From Melitaea cinxia (taxonomy: Eukaryota; Arthropoda; Insecta; Lepidoptera; Nymphalidae), in NCBI RefSeq assembly GCF_905220565.1, contig NC_059405.1, positions 15,888,081-15,952,080 on the forward strand: a DNA stretch of 64,000 nucleotides. Direction: 5' to 3'. The notes under the pieces were generated by a model. That model saw only the letters and a program-made list of their open reading frames with translations. It had not been told where the DNA came from and did not search any database. Position numbers and translations under genes: made by a program. Positions 1 through 12,710 of the stretch are shown one piece after another (within the stretch, counting starts at the first letter, position 1; each line of letters opens with the position of its first letter).

Positions 1-439
1 AGAAATAATACCTGTTTTTTTGTTATTTACATCGTTTTATTGGTGCAAGAATGAAAAAAATATGGCAATTTTGAAAATCCTATATTTTTTATTATCAGTC
101 GTACAGTTACTTGACATATACCATTCGACGCGTAATTTTTTTCTTATTCTAATGACGCAATAAAAAAATATTTCGATGGGTGTTGGTTACTACGTGTTTG
201 CTTTCTCGCGTCGATATGTTAATTTAAAGTAACACAAAACCCATATAGACGTTGAAATTGCTTATATCTGTCTGGGGAGTCTCCAGGGGACCAAAAAATT
301 TTCACTTTCTTCAAGCATCGATATGTAAATGTCCAACAGTATTGTAACTCGTTTAGTACTAATAATATAAATGCAAAAGTTTTTTGGGATGTATTGTAGC
401 TGAGCATTTTCGTTAAAATTCAGTTTAATTTTGTAAAAA

Positions 440-592
440 TTAAGTTCCATTAAAATTTTATCGAGATCTGATGAGTACTTATTGAGTTATCTGTAACAAT
501 GCGTATTTGATTGACTATGTTTTCGACTATCTACGTTGTATTTCTTTTCGGCGTAAATTAATTTTTTTTTTTGCTAGCAAACATTATTATTA
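440..592 (-). mobile_element. AACCGACTTC-family fragment
   Basis: Contains atcgagatctgatgagtact, ttttcgactatctacgttgt and tttgctagcaaac, which align to one end of the family in decayed form. Confidence 0.45.
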
Positions 593-1731
593 AATTTGTC
601 ACACGAACAGATGCTTGTATGTTTTTTTTTTTTTTTTTTTTTTACCCTCCGATATAGGGGTCGGAGACTTTGTTTGCTATCTACTCTTTCATACCAGTTC
701 TCGCTTTTATGCCTCTCGTACTTTCATGCCTCATAATTGATCTTTCTTACATCCATCACCTTTCTCACACAGGGTAGGTTCCCTCTATTTAGGTCCTAAT
801 TTCTTACTTTGGCTACCTTAGCTTAGCCTGTATTATGTGTGTGGGTAAATAAATTTGCACATTGGGATTGTAGCTGTTTTGTTTTACAATAAGTTCTTAT
901 TTTCTAGTACATGCTGCTAATTATTGATAATGATATTCACTATCATTATGACAATTTTCTATTTTAGACAAATCTTATTTCATACTTACTACTATAAGGG
1001 TCTTATTCTATTTTGACATGATATTGTTCTTACTTACTGCTATAATTAGGTTTCTACTAGTACAATGTAATTATGGTTTAACTAATATAATTAGGTTTCT
1101 AATACTACAATATTATTTTAGTTACTATTTGTTACTTTGGTCTTATTCTACTTACTAACATTGTTTTTCTAATGATTAACTTAGTGTTTATTCAATTTTT
1201 ATCTCATGTTAACTATTTTGCATCTGATCTTAACTGTATATCCTTAGCCTATCCTTATCCTATGCTATTATTTTATATGCATATGATATAAAAATAACAT
1301 ATTGCTTGTATATGTTAAACACATTCAAAATACCGAAATCTAGATCAATTTATAGAAAATCCACGATATAACTAAAGATTGCCAAAACAAACCACCATAG
1401 GATATTTCCATCGGCATTGTGATGCTTTCAACGACACAAATGAGGACATCCCAGTTCTTTGACGGCATCCATCAAAAGAAATGCATCACTCGCTATGAGA
1501 TATAAAATCCCGCTGAACTAATGCAATGTGACCTTATTTCTGTGGAATAGGATTATTATCTCGTTGTTGCCAGGTCGACGGCCTACTCGACAGTAGTTTC
1601 AAGCTATATTTATATGTATCCTTTTCAACTATATTTGACCTCTTTTTTTATGAATTATTGTTGTATTTGGATGTATTATTAAATACAGCAAAGTTGTATT
1701 TTCATTGAAATACTGTATTTATTATTTATTA
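593..1731. other. Gene-free AT-rich stretch
   Basis: A poly-T tract at 621-643 and low-complexity AT-rich sequence. No gene or delimitable repeat recognised. Confidence 0.6.
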
Positions 1732-1770
1732 TCCGACTTCAAAACAGGAGGAGGTTACTCAATTCGACCG

Positions 1771-1801
<31 letters not shown>

Positions 1802-2183
1802 ATATTTATATTTTAAAGTATGTTCGAGGATAACTTAATGAACCGATTTTTGTAATTCTTTTTTGTTGGAAAGGAGATATCCTAAGTGTGGTACCATGAT
1901 AAGGAAACCAGGATCTGATGATGGGATCTCAGATAAATCGAGGGAAACCCTCGAAAATCTGCATAACTTTTTACTGGGTGTATCGATTTTGATGATTTTT
2001 AATTTATTCGAAAGCCGATGTTTATCATGTGGTCACATTTAAATTTCATCGAGATTTGATTACAACTTTTGCAGTAATCTTTGATAATGCGTATTTACTT
2101 GACAATTTTTTCGTCTACCTACGCTGTATTACTTGTCGATGTAATTGAAGTCGGTTTTTTTTTCGTTTGCCAGCAAACACAAT
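1732..2183 (-). mobile_element. AACCGACTTC-family element, copy 1
   Basis: Runs from ccgacttc (1733) to gaagtcggtt followed by cgtttgccagcaaac. Carries the shared ccaggatctgatgatggga and gtcgatgtaattgaagtcgg blocks. A (TA)n tract replaces part of one end. Confidence 0.75.
1771..1797. repeat. (TA)n microsatellite
   Basis: About 13 TA units at one end of an AACCGACTTC-family copy. Confidence 0.95.
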
Positions 2184-2962
2184 TATTGTTTAAAAGAGTA
2201 AATTTATTATAAAAGTTTTTTCATTTGTGCCAAGATTTATTTTTGTCAAAAATGCATTTAATTTCGTCTTTACCGAATCTGAATCGTTAGAGTAGGTTGG
2301 ATTATTTATTCAAAAAGGGATGTCATTGAAATAGTCTTTTCTGTATATATCGCCTATAGTCTATGTACCCTATAGAAAAACTTTCAGTTCGGAACCATTA
2401 GTTCCTGAACAAACAAACTATTCAGTTTTATAATATTCGTATAAATTTTCAAATTCATTTACTCTCTGCATTATGATTTGACGTATTTCCGTATGTCTCA
2501 GTCTATAATAATCAATGAATATTTGATAGTTATCAGAAACATTGTCACTGTAAACTGCACCTACGGGCCAGTCGAACCTTTATGTGCTAAACTTTTGACC
2601 CTCATCCCCCATTCTTCTCACGATTAAGACCCCTGAACTGACGATTTGAATGCAAAATCACTTGCTTGATATTTTCAATTGTGGTATAAACAATTAAAAC
2701 TTTAATTGAAAGCTTTCGCTTGTGAAATATTTACGATAAACTTTCGCGGTTGTTCTAAAAAATAGACAAACAACGGACAACAATTTGCTGCTCGTCGAGT
2801 TGAAGAGTTCTCGTCGACATCCACTAATGGGTTTTCGATGTCCGCCATTTTTAATCAAAATTTTTTCTCTCACGTTATTTGTTTTACTAGCTGATTCGAT
2901 GAAGTACGTACCGCCATATTTTTTTGGAGTTTACTCTAGAAGAGACGTCATATAAAAAAATG
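2184..2962. other. Gene-free stretch
   Basis: No gene recognised. A slightly GC-richer patch near 2560-2640 is unexplained. Confidence 0.5.
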
Positions 2963-3163
2963 ATCCACACGACTGAAGTAAAACTTTTTAATTGCCCCTA
3001 CAGTAATATACGAAACGTAACTCTCTCTCTTTCCACCTTCACTAACCTATATCTCCCTCTCAAATTCTGTTCGCCTCACCCGATCACACGTTTCGTAACG
3101 CCCTCGTCACGGATTTACCAGCTTACTCCCCAAGTCAAGCGTGTGTAAAAAAGTTTTACATCA
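2963..3163 (+). mobile_element. GAAGTAAAACTT MITE, copy 1
   Basis: Starts cgactgaagtaaaactttt and ends gtgtaaaaaagttttac. The inner taactctctctctttccac and gttcgcctcacccgatcac blocks are shared with the other copies. Confidence 0.7.
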
Positions 3164-3166
3164 TAA

Positions 3167-3453
3167 TTGTGTTTGCTAGCAAACGAAAAAATATTGACTT
3201 CAATTACTTTGACAAGTAATACAACGTAAGTAGACGGAAAAATTAACAAACGCACTAGTCCTCACAACAATTTTTGAGGATTCCCCTCAATTTCTCTGTC
3301 CCATCATCAGATCCTCGTTTCCTTATCATAATATCACCCTTGGAATATCTCCTTTCCCACAAAAAAAGAATTATCAAAATCGGTTCATAAACGGTGAAGT
3401 TATCCCCGAACATATATATATACGGTCGAATTGAGTAACCTCCTCCTTGAAAG
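3167..3453 (+). mobile_element. AACCGACTTC-family element, copy 2 (degenerate)
   Basis: Starts with the tttgctagcaaacgaaaaaa stem and a decayed terminus (attgacttcaatta), then the cccatcatcagatcct block, and ends near gtcgaattgagtaacctcct. Confidence 0.65.
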
Positions 3454-5744
3454 AATGAAAAGGTGATTTTATTGCATTAAGTATTAGCCCCGCATATAAA
3501 TCCTTACTTCAAAAAAAGGCGGGTCAAATCGTGTGAAACAGTAGGGCTGATCGGCGACGCTTAGAGTTACGTGAAATGTCACGGTAGTCTTCTAAAGAAA
3601 TAAATTCCAGTCGCGTTTCGGAGATATTTTCACATTTTGTGTAAAAAAATATCGATTTTTTTTATTTTTATTCACACACGGTAGGAGCGAAATTTCTGAA
3701 AATCCGTAGGAAGGTAGGCCTTTGCGATTTGTTCTATCGACGACGATCACGGACTCGTCACTTACACGTTTTGTGCAGTAATGTATTTTTTCTCCTTCCC
3801 TCCTATACATTGATGTGTTTCTTTCTTTATCATCACGCATTTTCGTTTAATCTTATTCTTCACTTCGAAAATTTCCAATTTAGTGCAGTGCTCAAAAGCT
3901 ATGCGCGTATATTCGTTGATTCATTATTATTTATGAAATTGACATTAATTGCCAATAGTCTGCACTGTTTGTAGATTGATTGCAATTAGCATATGCTAAT
4001 TAGTTTATGATGACGGCAATTGTAATCTGTATTAATGTTATTAAATCATAGACTTAATGTTATTCAATGATAAATTAATATGTTTGAACATAATTGTATT
4101 TAGGACATTTAGGGAGAGTAGATCAGAAATATCTTTTGGACGAAACGGGGAATTACCGCAATCTTAACAGATCACAGTCAAATAATACAGCTCTCAAATT
4201 GTGTTTTGCTCTTGTGTCGAATAAGATAGTCAGAGGAAACATGTTTGTGATACACCTATTGTTACATGGACGTATTTACTCTAGGGCCAAAAGGGTCATG
4301 ACTCGGGGTGGTATTTTAGGGGCGGCGCAAATCTGTAGATGTGAAAAATTAATCGAATTTCACAACAATGGATAGCTGAAAAAACCCACCACTTCCCTAG
4401 TACATACGCTGCTTTTACCTTTTACCTGTAATTCGTGTGGCGGGATTTTAAAATGGCTCGGGGTGCTGAATCTTAAAATACGTCTCTGTGTTATAGGCTT
4501 ACGGTAACTGCTTATCGTTAGGTTAGTACGCTTGCTTATTTGCCACCAAAATGATATGCAGAAAAAAAAAATTGTACCAGCTATACTCCATTGCAAAAGT
4601 ATAAATATGTTTAAGTGTACTTATACAAATAAAGAAGATCACAGGCCATATAATATCATGATTGGACTCGATAGCAAAAAAGTAGCTAAAAATATCAGCA
4701 TGAAATAAGGTAAGGGAAATCTTGTAAAATGACTCTGTAGCGACTCTATTCCGAGTCAAGCCACCTGAGGCAGTTTATATACTCCGCTCGGGGTACTCTT
4801 AATGTAAAGTTACATTTACAGTGAATGCGTCTCGCGATACGATATTTTTTACGAATTAATTTATGTTTATGAAATGACATACATAATTACTTTGATATAG
4901 TTGTAAATGACTTTATACACGGATATGAGAACTATAATACAGTGAACATGTTGATACTTTTTTCTAATGTATTAATAAAACTGTTGTGTAATACTCCATG
5001 CTCTTATAGAGCATACTTGGTTAGTTTGTCTTGTATATAATTAAACCTTTTTGTACCTTTCAAATAAAATGTTAAGACTAAAATGAAAATAGTTTTAATG
5101 GACTTTGTCTTAAGCCGAAGCACGATTTCGCCTTAGGATGAACAGTAGTCCGAGCCCTCTTAAAGGACTCCTCCTTCCCCTACGAAGATAAATCCGCCAA
5201 CTTTTAGTGGAGCAGCGTTGCTGAATAAACTCTGATTCTTCTTCTACATGGGGAAAAGGCTTATACCCAGAAGTGGGGTATTACAGACTAAAGCGCGATT
5301 ATTGTGTCATAGTATTATAAAAAACATTTAAAACTCTGTCATTTTTTCGTATTTACGTAACTTAATATAATCTCTTAATTAAAGACGAACCAAACAAACT
5401 CCTTTTTTTTAAATCGTTGAAAACTTATGTCGTTTTATTTTTCATATAAAAAACTGACAAATCATTTTTTATTTTATTTCAAGTATAGCATGGCTATGCT
5501 TCCACTGTAAAGACACCCACTAGAGATTCATCTCAGACAATACGCTGCGTATATATTGATTTGTGTCACATTATTGTTCCCCCGCATTTCCGTCACGATG
5601 TTTACACGTACGAGTGTGCTTTGTAACGTGTTGTGTGTTGTGCTTTTAATTGTGTGAGATTTTTAAAATCACTCTCTAAGGGTTTAGTTTTAAACTAAAA
5701 TCTTATTGACTTTTTTAAACTATTTCATACTACTCTTTTTTCAC
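3454..5744. other. Gene-free stretch with unrecognised short frames
   Basis: The longest frame is 4094-4375 (+, 93 codons), which has no recognised motif and no splice or codon support. A SINE B fragment lies at 5158-5300. Otherwise AT-rich. Confidence 0.5.
5158..5300 (+). mobile_element. SINE family B 3' fragment
   Basis: gataaatccgccaactttta, then tacatggggaaaaggcttat and gtggggtattacagactaaa, the family's 3' end only. Confidence 0.5.
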
Positions 5745-5922
5745 TGAGGTGGCGCACAGTTAGCACACACATAATTAGTACTGCTTTCAAGCAGTGTTGT
5801 GTTCCTGTGATGAGTAAGGTGGCCAGAGCTCCTGGGGGATTGAGTTTAGGGCTTCTGGTGTTACAGGCGTCTATAAACTATGGTAATCGCTTACCATCAG
5901 GGGAGCCGTACGCTTGTTTACT
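5745..5922 (-). repeat. gtaagcgattaccgtagc-family repeat, left arm of an inverted pair
   Basis: Reverse-oriented: aagcagtgttgtgttcctgt, ttctggtgttacaggcgtct, ggtaatcgcttaccatcagg. Confidence 0.65.
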
Positions 5923-5931
5923 GACCTAAAG

Positions 5932-6060
5932 CTCACCTGAAGGTAAGCGATTACTGTAGCTTATAGACGCTTCAACACCAGGAGCATTGCAAGAACTTCG
6001 TCGACCATACCCTGATCTTCTTCAGGAGCTCTGGCCACCGTGCTCTGCACAGGATCCCAA
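5932..6060 (+). repeat. gtaagcgattaccgtagc-family repeat, right arm of an inverted pair
   Basis: Forward-oriented partial copy (cacctgaaggtaagcgatta, ttatagacgcttcaacacca). It sits about 10 bp from the left arm, so the pair can form a foldback. Confidence 0.65.
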
Positions 6061-6574
6061 TACCGCTTAAGATTAGTCTCATTTCGCCGTAATTTTTTAT
6101 TAGGTCGAGCGAGGTAGGTGTTCTTACCCGAACGGGCTGTGGACGGACGGGTGTGGTATGTTGCTAGGCTTGAAGATTTTTGTACATTCAACACACAACA
6201 CAAATATGTATACTTGTACATATAAAGTCAAATCGAATCACAATCAATCACATGCAATAAAATTACAAGTACACACACGGACAAATTATCTATAATATGT
6301 ACATATGTATGTGTACATTGTAGTTGTCAATTGTCATCAACAGCAATCCCGATAACCTAATATCATCGACGCGCTGTTGACAGGCATAATGAACGCAACC
6401 GATGAGTTATTAAGTTACGTTATACTGACATGCGTTTATAGTGAACGAGATTCGCTTGCAATTAAAATCAAAATTAATTTGTTATATACTAGGGTTTTTA
6501 TTTCGGTTTTACTTACGAGTTTCGATAAAATTCAATAAGTCGACATATATTTTCTGAATTCTTGTAAAGCCTCA

Positions 6575-6816
6575 AAATATGGAGCAGCCCGACTGGGGTA
6601 GTACCTCGACCTTACGGAAGATCACAGCTAAATAATATTGTTTTTAAGCAGTTTTGTGTTCCTACGGTGAGTAAGGTGACCAGGGCTCCTGAGGGGAATT
6701 GGGGGGTAGGGTCGGCAACGCACTTGCGATGCTTCTAGTGCTGAAAGCATCTATCTATAAGTTACGGTAATCGCTTACCATCAGGTGAGTCGTACGCTTG
6801 TTTGCCGAACATAATA
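6575..6816 (-). repeat. gtaagcgattaccgtagc-family repeat
   Basis: Full reverse copy from ggagcagcccgactggggta to gagtcgtacgcttgtttgcc. Confidence 0.65.
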
Positions 6817-7003
6817 TTAAAAAAAAAAATCAATTCTGCTGTAGATTGACATATTGTCTTACTAATCTATATAAATAAAAGTTAATCACCGAAGTATGTA
6901 CGCGTGTAACTTATAAACAACTGCATCAAAATGAATAATTCTTCTATTTTATTTGTTATTATAAAGACAAGGTTTCTTTAAATTAAAATTAGGAAGGAAC
7001 CGT

Positions 7004-7174
7004 AGAAGTAAAACTTGACTAACGTAACTCTCTTTCTCATCTTCAATAACTTATCTCCCTTTCAACTGCCGTTCGCCTCGCCCCATCACACTTTTCGAAC
7101 GCTCTCGTCAAGTCTTGTCACGGATTCACAATCTCACTTCCTATGTCAAGAGTTCGTAAAGAAGTTTTACTTCA
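7004..7174 (+). mobile_element. GAAGTAAAACTT MITE, copy 2
   Basis: The termini GAAGTAAAACTT and AAGTTTTACTTC are inverted repeats of each other. The body carries the family's gttcgcctcgccccatcac block. Confidence 0.75.
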
Positions 7175-7221
7175 AAATCTGTAACTCTGTTCAAGTTTTC
7201 TTCTTAATATATCTGTGGTGT

Positions 7222-7225
<4 letters not shown>

Positions 7226-7295
<70 letters not shown>
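7226..7295. repeat. (AT)n microsatellite
   Basis: About 70 bp of uninterrupted alternating A and T. Confidence 0.97.
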
Positions 7296-7300
<5 letters not shown>

Positions 7301-8869
7301 AATAGATTACATCCTAAATTGATTACTGCTCTAAATAATTGATTAGATAAAATGTTTTCCAGCATTTTAATTATCAAATGCAGCCCTGTGTAGGGACTGG
7401 CGTATATTGAATTATGTACACGCTCGCTCGGCCGTAGTATTCTGTTGGAAATTGATTCACGCTAATAACGCTTAACCTTATTAAACTATATTTGAAGAAC
7501 ATCGTATTTATAACCATTTTCGAAAAAAAAGTTTTCAATTCATAAGTTGTAACTATTGTATACTGTATATACAATATTACTGTATTGTTTCTTATTCCAC
7601 TTTAGTTGCAAACACCCCTATGGAAAAAATGCCATAAACATCATAAAAACACAGACAAATGCAGACCAAATTCACATAGATCTTATAGCCTCTTATGACT
7701 TTATGGAATATGGAAGCGTTTGTCGCAGGAATGTTAGCATATATCTAAAATAAAATAAATCCTTCAGAAGATGAGTTATCGTAGCGATATCCAATGACGC
7801 GTATTGTCTGATACGCTCTAGTGCTGTCAGCTGTGTAATCGATAAAGCCACTGAGTTGCGGTGTGGTCACGGAAGTCGTTACAATAAATGTAATGATGTG
7901 CGCTTGGAGGCCAGACTAAGAATCCTTATTGAGTCTTCATTTACTACACTTCTCGTAGTACGATATTTGTGGTTTTGTATCGCTAACCATCAAGTGTACT
8001 AAGGTAACGTAAGCGCTTGCTACTTTTTTATAGTATTAAAAAATCTTTAAATCCTTAATTCAGAGACATTTTATGAAGCTATCTGATAGTATATGGAAAT
8101 CTGCAATATAAAGATTAAAGAGAAAATCTTACTGGCAAGTGTATGGCTGCTAGCTTTGCTAGCACATTCGACCACAGTTAGCATACCTATTCAAAGATGA
8201 TACTTGAATTTTTCATCTATTTTTGTATAGGAAAATGGGCTAGCAACTTTTTTTTCACGTGGAACGTGATTATTACGCTTACAGAACCCCCCGATTAAAG
8301 GAGCGCAGATAGTAATCAAACATTCTGTAGTGTTGTTTATTAGTAAAACCGGTCACCACTGAAACCGCCATGGTCATCAGGAAACTCAAAATAATAAAGA
8401 ACATCGTAATCCGTTGACATCAATCATGTTAAGTGACCCATGATAGTTAAAAAAAAAAACTTTGGTATAATTTTATTTATTCACTAATGACTACATACGT
8501 TCATCTAGTGAAGTTCCTCTAGTGAAGTTCCTCTAGTGAAGTTCGTCTGAACAAAAAGTTATCTTAAAAATTGCTTCACATTTCAGCGATCTTAAATAAC
8601 AAAAATGTCCCGATATTGCTTAAGCGACGTTCGAATCGAGGCTACTAAGAATTTATCACGTAATCTGCCACTTTTTTCGTCTGTTTTATTTTCTGTTCAT
8701 CTCGATAATGTTTCTTAAACTTTCGGCTTCCCATACAATTGTCAAATAATTATTAGAAATCTTAAAATGTCCATCCATCTATTCATGTGTCGTAATAAAG
8801 TGTTCTTATCTAGAAACTATCAGTCGGTATCAGTCGGTAAAAAAACTTCTGACTTGCTTAGCTTATGAT
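7296..8869. other. Gene-free stretch
   Basis: No gene recognised. The segment 8240-8335 (cagaaccccccgattaaagg) resembles 53910-53990 (cagaacccccatttcgagga) and is probably an uncharacterised repeat. Confidence 0.45.
8503..8548 (+). repeat. 16-bp tandem repeat, 3 copies
   Basis: ctagtgaagttcctct is repeated with minor changes at each end. Confidence 0.85.
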
Positions 8870-9056
8870 GACAGCTCTGGTGTAATGGTGCGAGTGCCGT
8901 GTCGGTGACGCGTAACACCGGAGGTCGCAGGTTCGATTCCCGCTCGGAGTAAATATTTGCGTTTATACAAATATTTATTTCCGGTCTAGCTGTCTCTCCG
9001 CGTGAGAGCCCACAAGGAGCTAGACACGGCTCCAAAATAACGCGGGCACAATTAGT
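8870..9056 (+). mobile_element. tRNA-derived SINE family B, copy
   Basis: gctctggtgtaatggtgcga (A-box region) and caggttcgattcccgctcgg (B box), then the family body, ending gcgggcacaatta. Confidence 0.7.
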
Positions 9057-9085
9057 CATTTACATTTAAGTTTTTAGAGTACAAA

Positions 9086-9140
9086 TATTGGAAGGTTGGA
9101 AGGTTGGAAGGTTGGAAGGTTGGAGGGTTGGAAGGTTGGA
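9086..9140 (+). repeat. 8-bp minisatellite
   Basis: About 6.5 copies of ggaaggtt (one variant ggagggtt). Confidence 0.9.
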
Positions 9141-9650
9141 AATGTTTTGATCTGATTTAATTGTACCTTTGAAACATTAAAGATGACTGTCTACTCGTAT
9201 AACTATTAAATTGTTACGAAACACATTAGAAACGTATACACGTGTCACCTTAATAAATCTTCTATGTCTTAATGTATATATGTATATATTGTGAGCCCCT
9301 TGCCGTTTTATCTTACCAACTCTTGTTATATTAACCTTGTTCGGACAAGTTTTGCCTTCAACCTAATTCACGCTAACCAGTAAAATGTTGAGTTAGAATA
9401 ATTTTCCCTTTTAGTGTAAATAATTGCTTAGGGTCATTTGAGATGAGTAAATTTTATGAAGTTATACTTCCTCCAGATTTTGTTCAGGATGTTTCCTGGT
9501 GTGCCCTACCTCAGTTAAAATAAAGCCTATGTCATTCAGTGACACCATAGAATTCTCCTGGTAAGAGAATTTTTAAAATCGGTCCAATATTGTTTAAGCT
9601 TATAAGTTACAAAGATTTTGAAATACAAAAATACAAATACATATTTCCTT

Positions 9651-9826
9651 TTTGAAGTTATACTTCTGTTGGCGTTAAAGAAAAATGATGAGAGTAAATT
9701 TTTACGATGGTCGCGCACACCGTCACAAATAACCAACACCCTGAAGTTAGCTACTCAACGAAGAAGAAGTTAGCAACGTGAAGTTAGCTAGCCAATGAAC
9801 CTCTTACGTGCGTACACGCTTTTTTT
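9651..9826 (+). mobile_element. GAAGTTATACTTC element, copy 1
   Basis: Starts gaagttatacttctgttggc and contains gagagtaaatttttacgatg and gaagttagctagccaatgaa, all shared with the copies at 28.8 and 63.5 kb. Confidence 0.6.
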
Positions 9827-10279
9827 ATTTCTTGCCGCTTAGTTGCTTAGTTTTCTTAAAACAAAATTTAGTTAAAAATAAAATAAATAAATAAATAAAT
9901 AGCAATTTTTATATATTATACCTAAGATGCCTATGTTGGAAGCCTGTGTTTCGGTGTACGACGCCAAACCCTCGGATAATCACAAAATACCACAATTGTT
10001 TGAATATAATATACATAGATTATTGAAAAATACTGGTTATAAATAATCGATATTATTTTATTTTAATCATGAAAATTACACATAAACATACCTATGTGTT
10101 GTAACGAACAACCTAACTTTTATTTAACACAATTAGGCGTCTATACTATTTGTTCTGCTTATATTAATTGAATCGTGATGTTTTAAAGCCTACAATCTAC
10201 ATATACAGGCAAACGGATCATTAAAGCGAGATTAGGAGATGCAGATGAGCTCGTACGAAAATTAATAATAAGTAAATAA

Positions 10280-10475
10280 ATAATAAATAAATAAATATCT
10301 ACAGCATACACACACGGTTGTCTATTCCTACGGTAAGCAACTTAATGCTTGTGTTATAGGTAACAGCCGACTGGTATAGCTACATTTTTTTTCGATAAAT
10401 ATACATACAAATAATACATATATAAGTAAACATATATATATTACAACTTACTTAGTGTGGGGCTCGAACATTTGA
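10280..10475 (-). mobile_element. SINE family A, tail-bearing copy
   Basis: Reverse-oriented tail (acacacacggttgtctattc, ataggtaacagccgactggt). The tRNA-like head is decayed near ggggctcgaaca. Confidence 0.6.
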
Positions 10476-10854
10476 ATAAACATTTCAAAATTGGTTTTCC
10501 ACAAATTTTATTTAGCCCAAAACAGTCTCTAAATCGTTAAATAATAGCACATGCGTACTGCAATACCTTTTAACCGGATAATCGAATTTACGACTCCCCA
10601 GAGAGCTTTCAGTCGTAACCGTGTGTCCATTCAATCGAATCTCATATCCCCTAAGGAGTAATAAGAGCTTGGATTTCGCCGTTTGTCTCAGATCTCAGAT
10701 GTATTATCACAATGTTCACGATCGCTCTGATGCAGTGGTGTGAAAATTTCATTAAAGTTAAAATCTTCGATTTCACTCCCGCTTGGTATAAGTATTTGTA
10801 TTTACTCAAATCTCTATATATATTCCCTATATATTCATATGTATATTCCCTACT

Positions 10855-11078
10855 GTGACTAACGATTTCTATCATGTGTATATGATAACAACCGGAACCG
10901 ACGGCTTAACGTACTCTCCGAGGTACGAGGGGAGACCACAAGGACTGTACAAACACCCAGACAACGACAAACATCTGTATTGCCAATACAAATGTTTGTC
11001 ATGTGCGGGAATCGAACCCGCAACCACCAGCGCAACAGCCAAGAACCAGTGCTGTAACCGTTGCGTCACGCCTGGATG
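10855..11078 (-). mobile_element. tRNA-derived SINE family B, copy
   Basis: Reverse-oriented head gggaatcgaacccgcaacca to gtaaccgttgcgtcacgc, with body block gacggcttaacgtactctcc. Confidence 0.75.
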
Positions 11079-11458
11079 GATTAGCGGGTACAAAAAATTA
11101 AAAAAAAAACAGAAATTTTACTTTACCAGTCCAGATTAAAAAGCCGATTGCCCGATATTGATTTACGCATTCAATCATCAGGGTCACCTCTGTTTATAAT
11201 ATACCAACAGTATGATAATTACTTATATTATTGTGTATTCTAAGCGCTATTATATATTCTATTAGCGTTTAACTAAACGACCTACATACAAGTGAAGATA
11301 ACATACGATGAAGGATGACTAAAGAAAATTAATAAACATACACAAATTGTTTTGTAAACTTAAAATTTAATAATTTCAATCGTATTATGTATTTTAATAG
11401 CCTGATACATCCCATTTCTAGGATAATAATTCTTCTACCACTAGACAAGAATTAGAAT

Positions 11459-11735
11459 TGACTAGCCCGTTGGCGCAGTTTGTAGTGACCCTGCTTTCTG
11501 CTCCGAGGGTTGTGGGTTCGATTCCCACCCCGAGTCTGGGTGTAATATAAATATTTATTTCTATATTTATATATTATTATATTATTATTTATAAGTATGT
11601 TTATCGAAAAAAAAAATATGTAGCTGTATACCAGTCGGCTGTAACCTATAACACAAGCATTATGTTGCTTACTTTAGAAACAGACGACCGTGTGTGTATT
11701 GTGTAAATATTTATTAATTTATTAAAAAAAAAAAA
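11459..11735 (+). mobile_element. tRNA-derived SINE family A, copy
   Basis: Head gactagcccgttggcgcagt with an RNA polymerase III B box ggttcgattcc, then a tail with cagacgaccgtgtgtgtatt. Confidence 0.75.
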
Positions 11736-12319
11736 GAATTTAATCTACCACAGCTCTATACGGATTTTCGAGTGTTTACACAATAATATATATTTTTCGG
11801 AGTTTTTCAGAAGCAGACAAGTCGTGTTACTATTTTTGCGACGAGCGTATTTTAAATTTTTACAATATTCTTCTATTCCCAGTGTAGGATATTTAATGTC
11901 TGCCTGTCAGGTCACAACTATCTGATATTTTTTAATACATACAAATATAACACCAAAAATCAAGTCAGAATTAAACCCAAAATTATTAGAGTGGAAATCA
12001 GTTTCACTGCAAAATACGATAATAGTCCAGTCGAAATTATGTTCTAAGAATTCCAAATCTTAAGGAAAACTGGTTACGCATGAATAATCTTGCTATTTTC
12101 CTTGTTCAGATAAACATTTCCGATGCGTAACGTTTTGTTCAGATGTGCTTTTACATGATTACATGCAAATGCGGCCTTCGCAAATACAATCCACGGCAAC
12201 AAGTGGCTCCGCGATGAGAGACGTAAAAATAGCTGCTTAAGTTGAAGTGAGTTGTTAGCGAAAGTTGGAAAGTTATTTTCAAGGTAAGATGACGTGAATT
12301 ATGGTGTCAGACACTTTTT

Positions 12320-12696
12320 AACCGACTTCCAAAAAAGGAGGAAGTTCTCAATTCGACTGTTTTTTTTTTATGTATGTTACATCAGAACTTTTGATCGGGT
12401 GGACCGATTTCGACAATTTTTTTTAATCGAAAGGTGGTGTGTGTCAATTGGTCCCATTTAAATTTATTTGAGATCTAAAAGCTACTTTTCGAGTTATATC
12501 TAATAATGCGTTTTTACTTGACGCTTTTTTCGTCGACCTACGTTGTATTACACAACGTAGATCGACGAAAAAATAGTCAAGTAACTACGCGTTATCAAAG
12601 ATTACTCAAAAAGTAGTTATCAGATCTCGATAAAATTTAAATATGACTATGAATTGTCTATGTAATTGAAGTCGGTTTTTTTTCGTTTGTCTGCAA
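12320..12696 (-). mobile_element. AACCGACTTC-family element, copy 3 with internal inversion
   Basis: Both termini are present (aaccgacttc at 12320, gaagtcggtt at about 12668). The body switches orientation at about 12549-12552, where gacctacgttgtatta is met head-to-head by caacgtagatcgacga. Confidence 0.75.
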
Positions 12697-12710
12697 TTAT
12701 ATTATACAAC

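Noticed and set aside
4094..4375. 93-codon frame as a small host gene
   Set aside because: No recognisable motif, signal peptide, splice support or distinctive composition.
7015..7305. 96-codon + frame
   Set aside because: Made of a MITE plus the (AT)n microsatellite translated as Tyr-Ile repeats.
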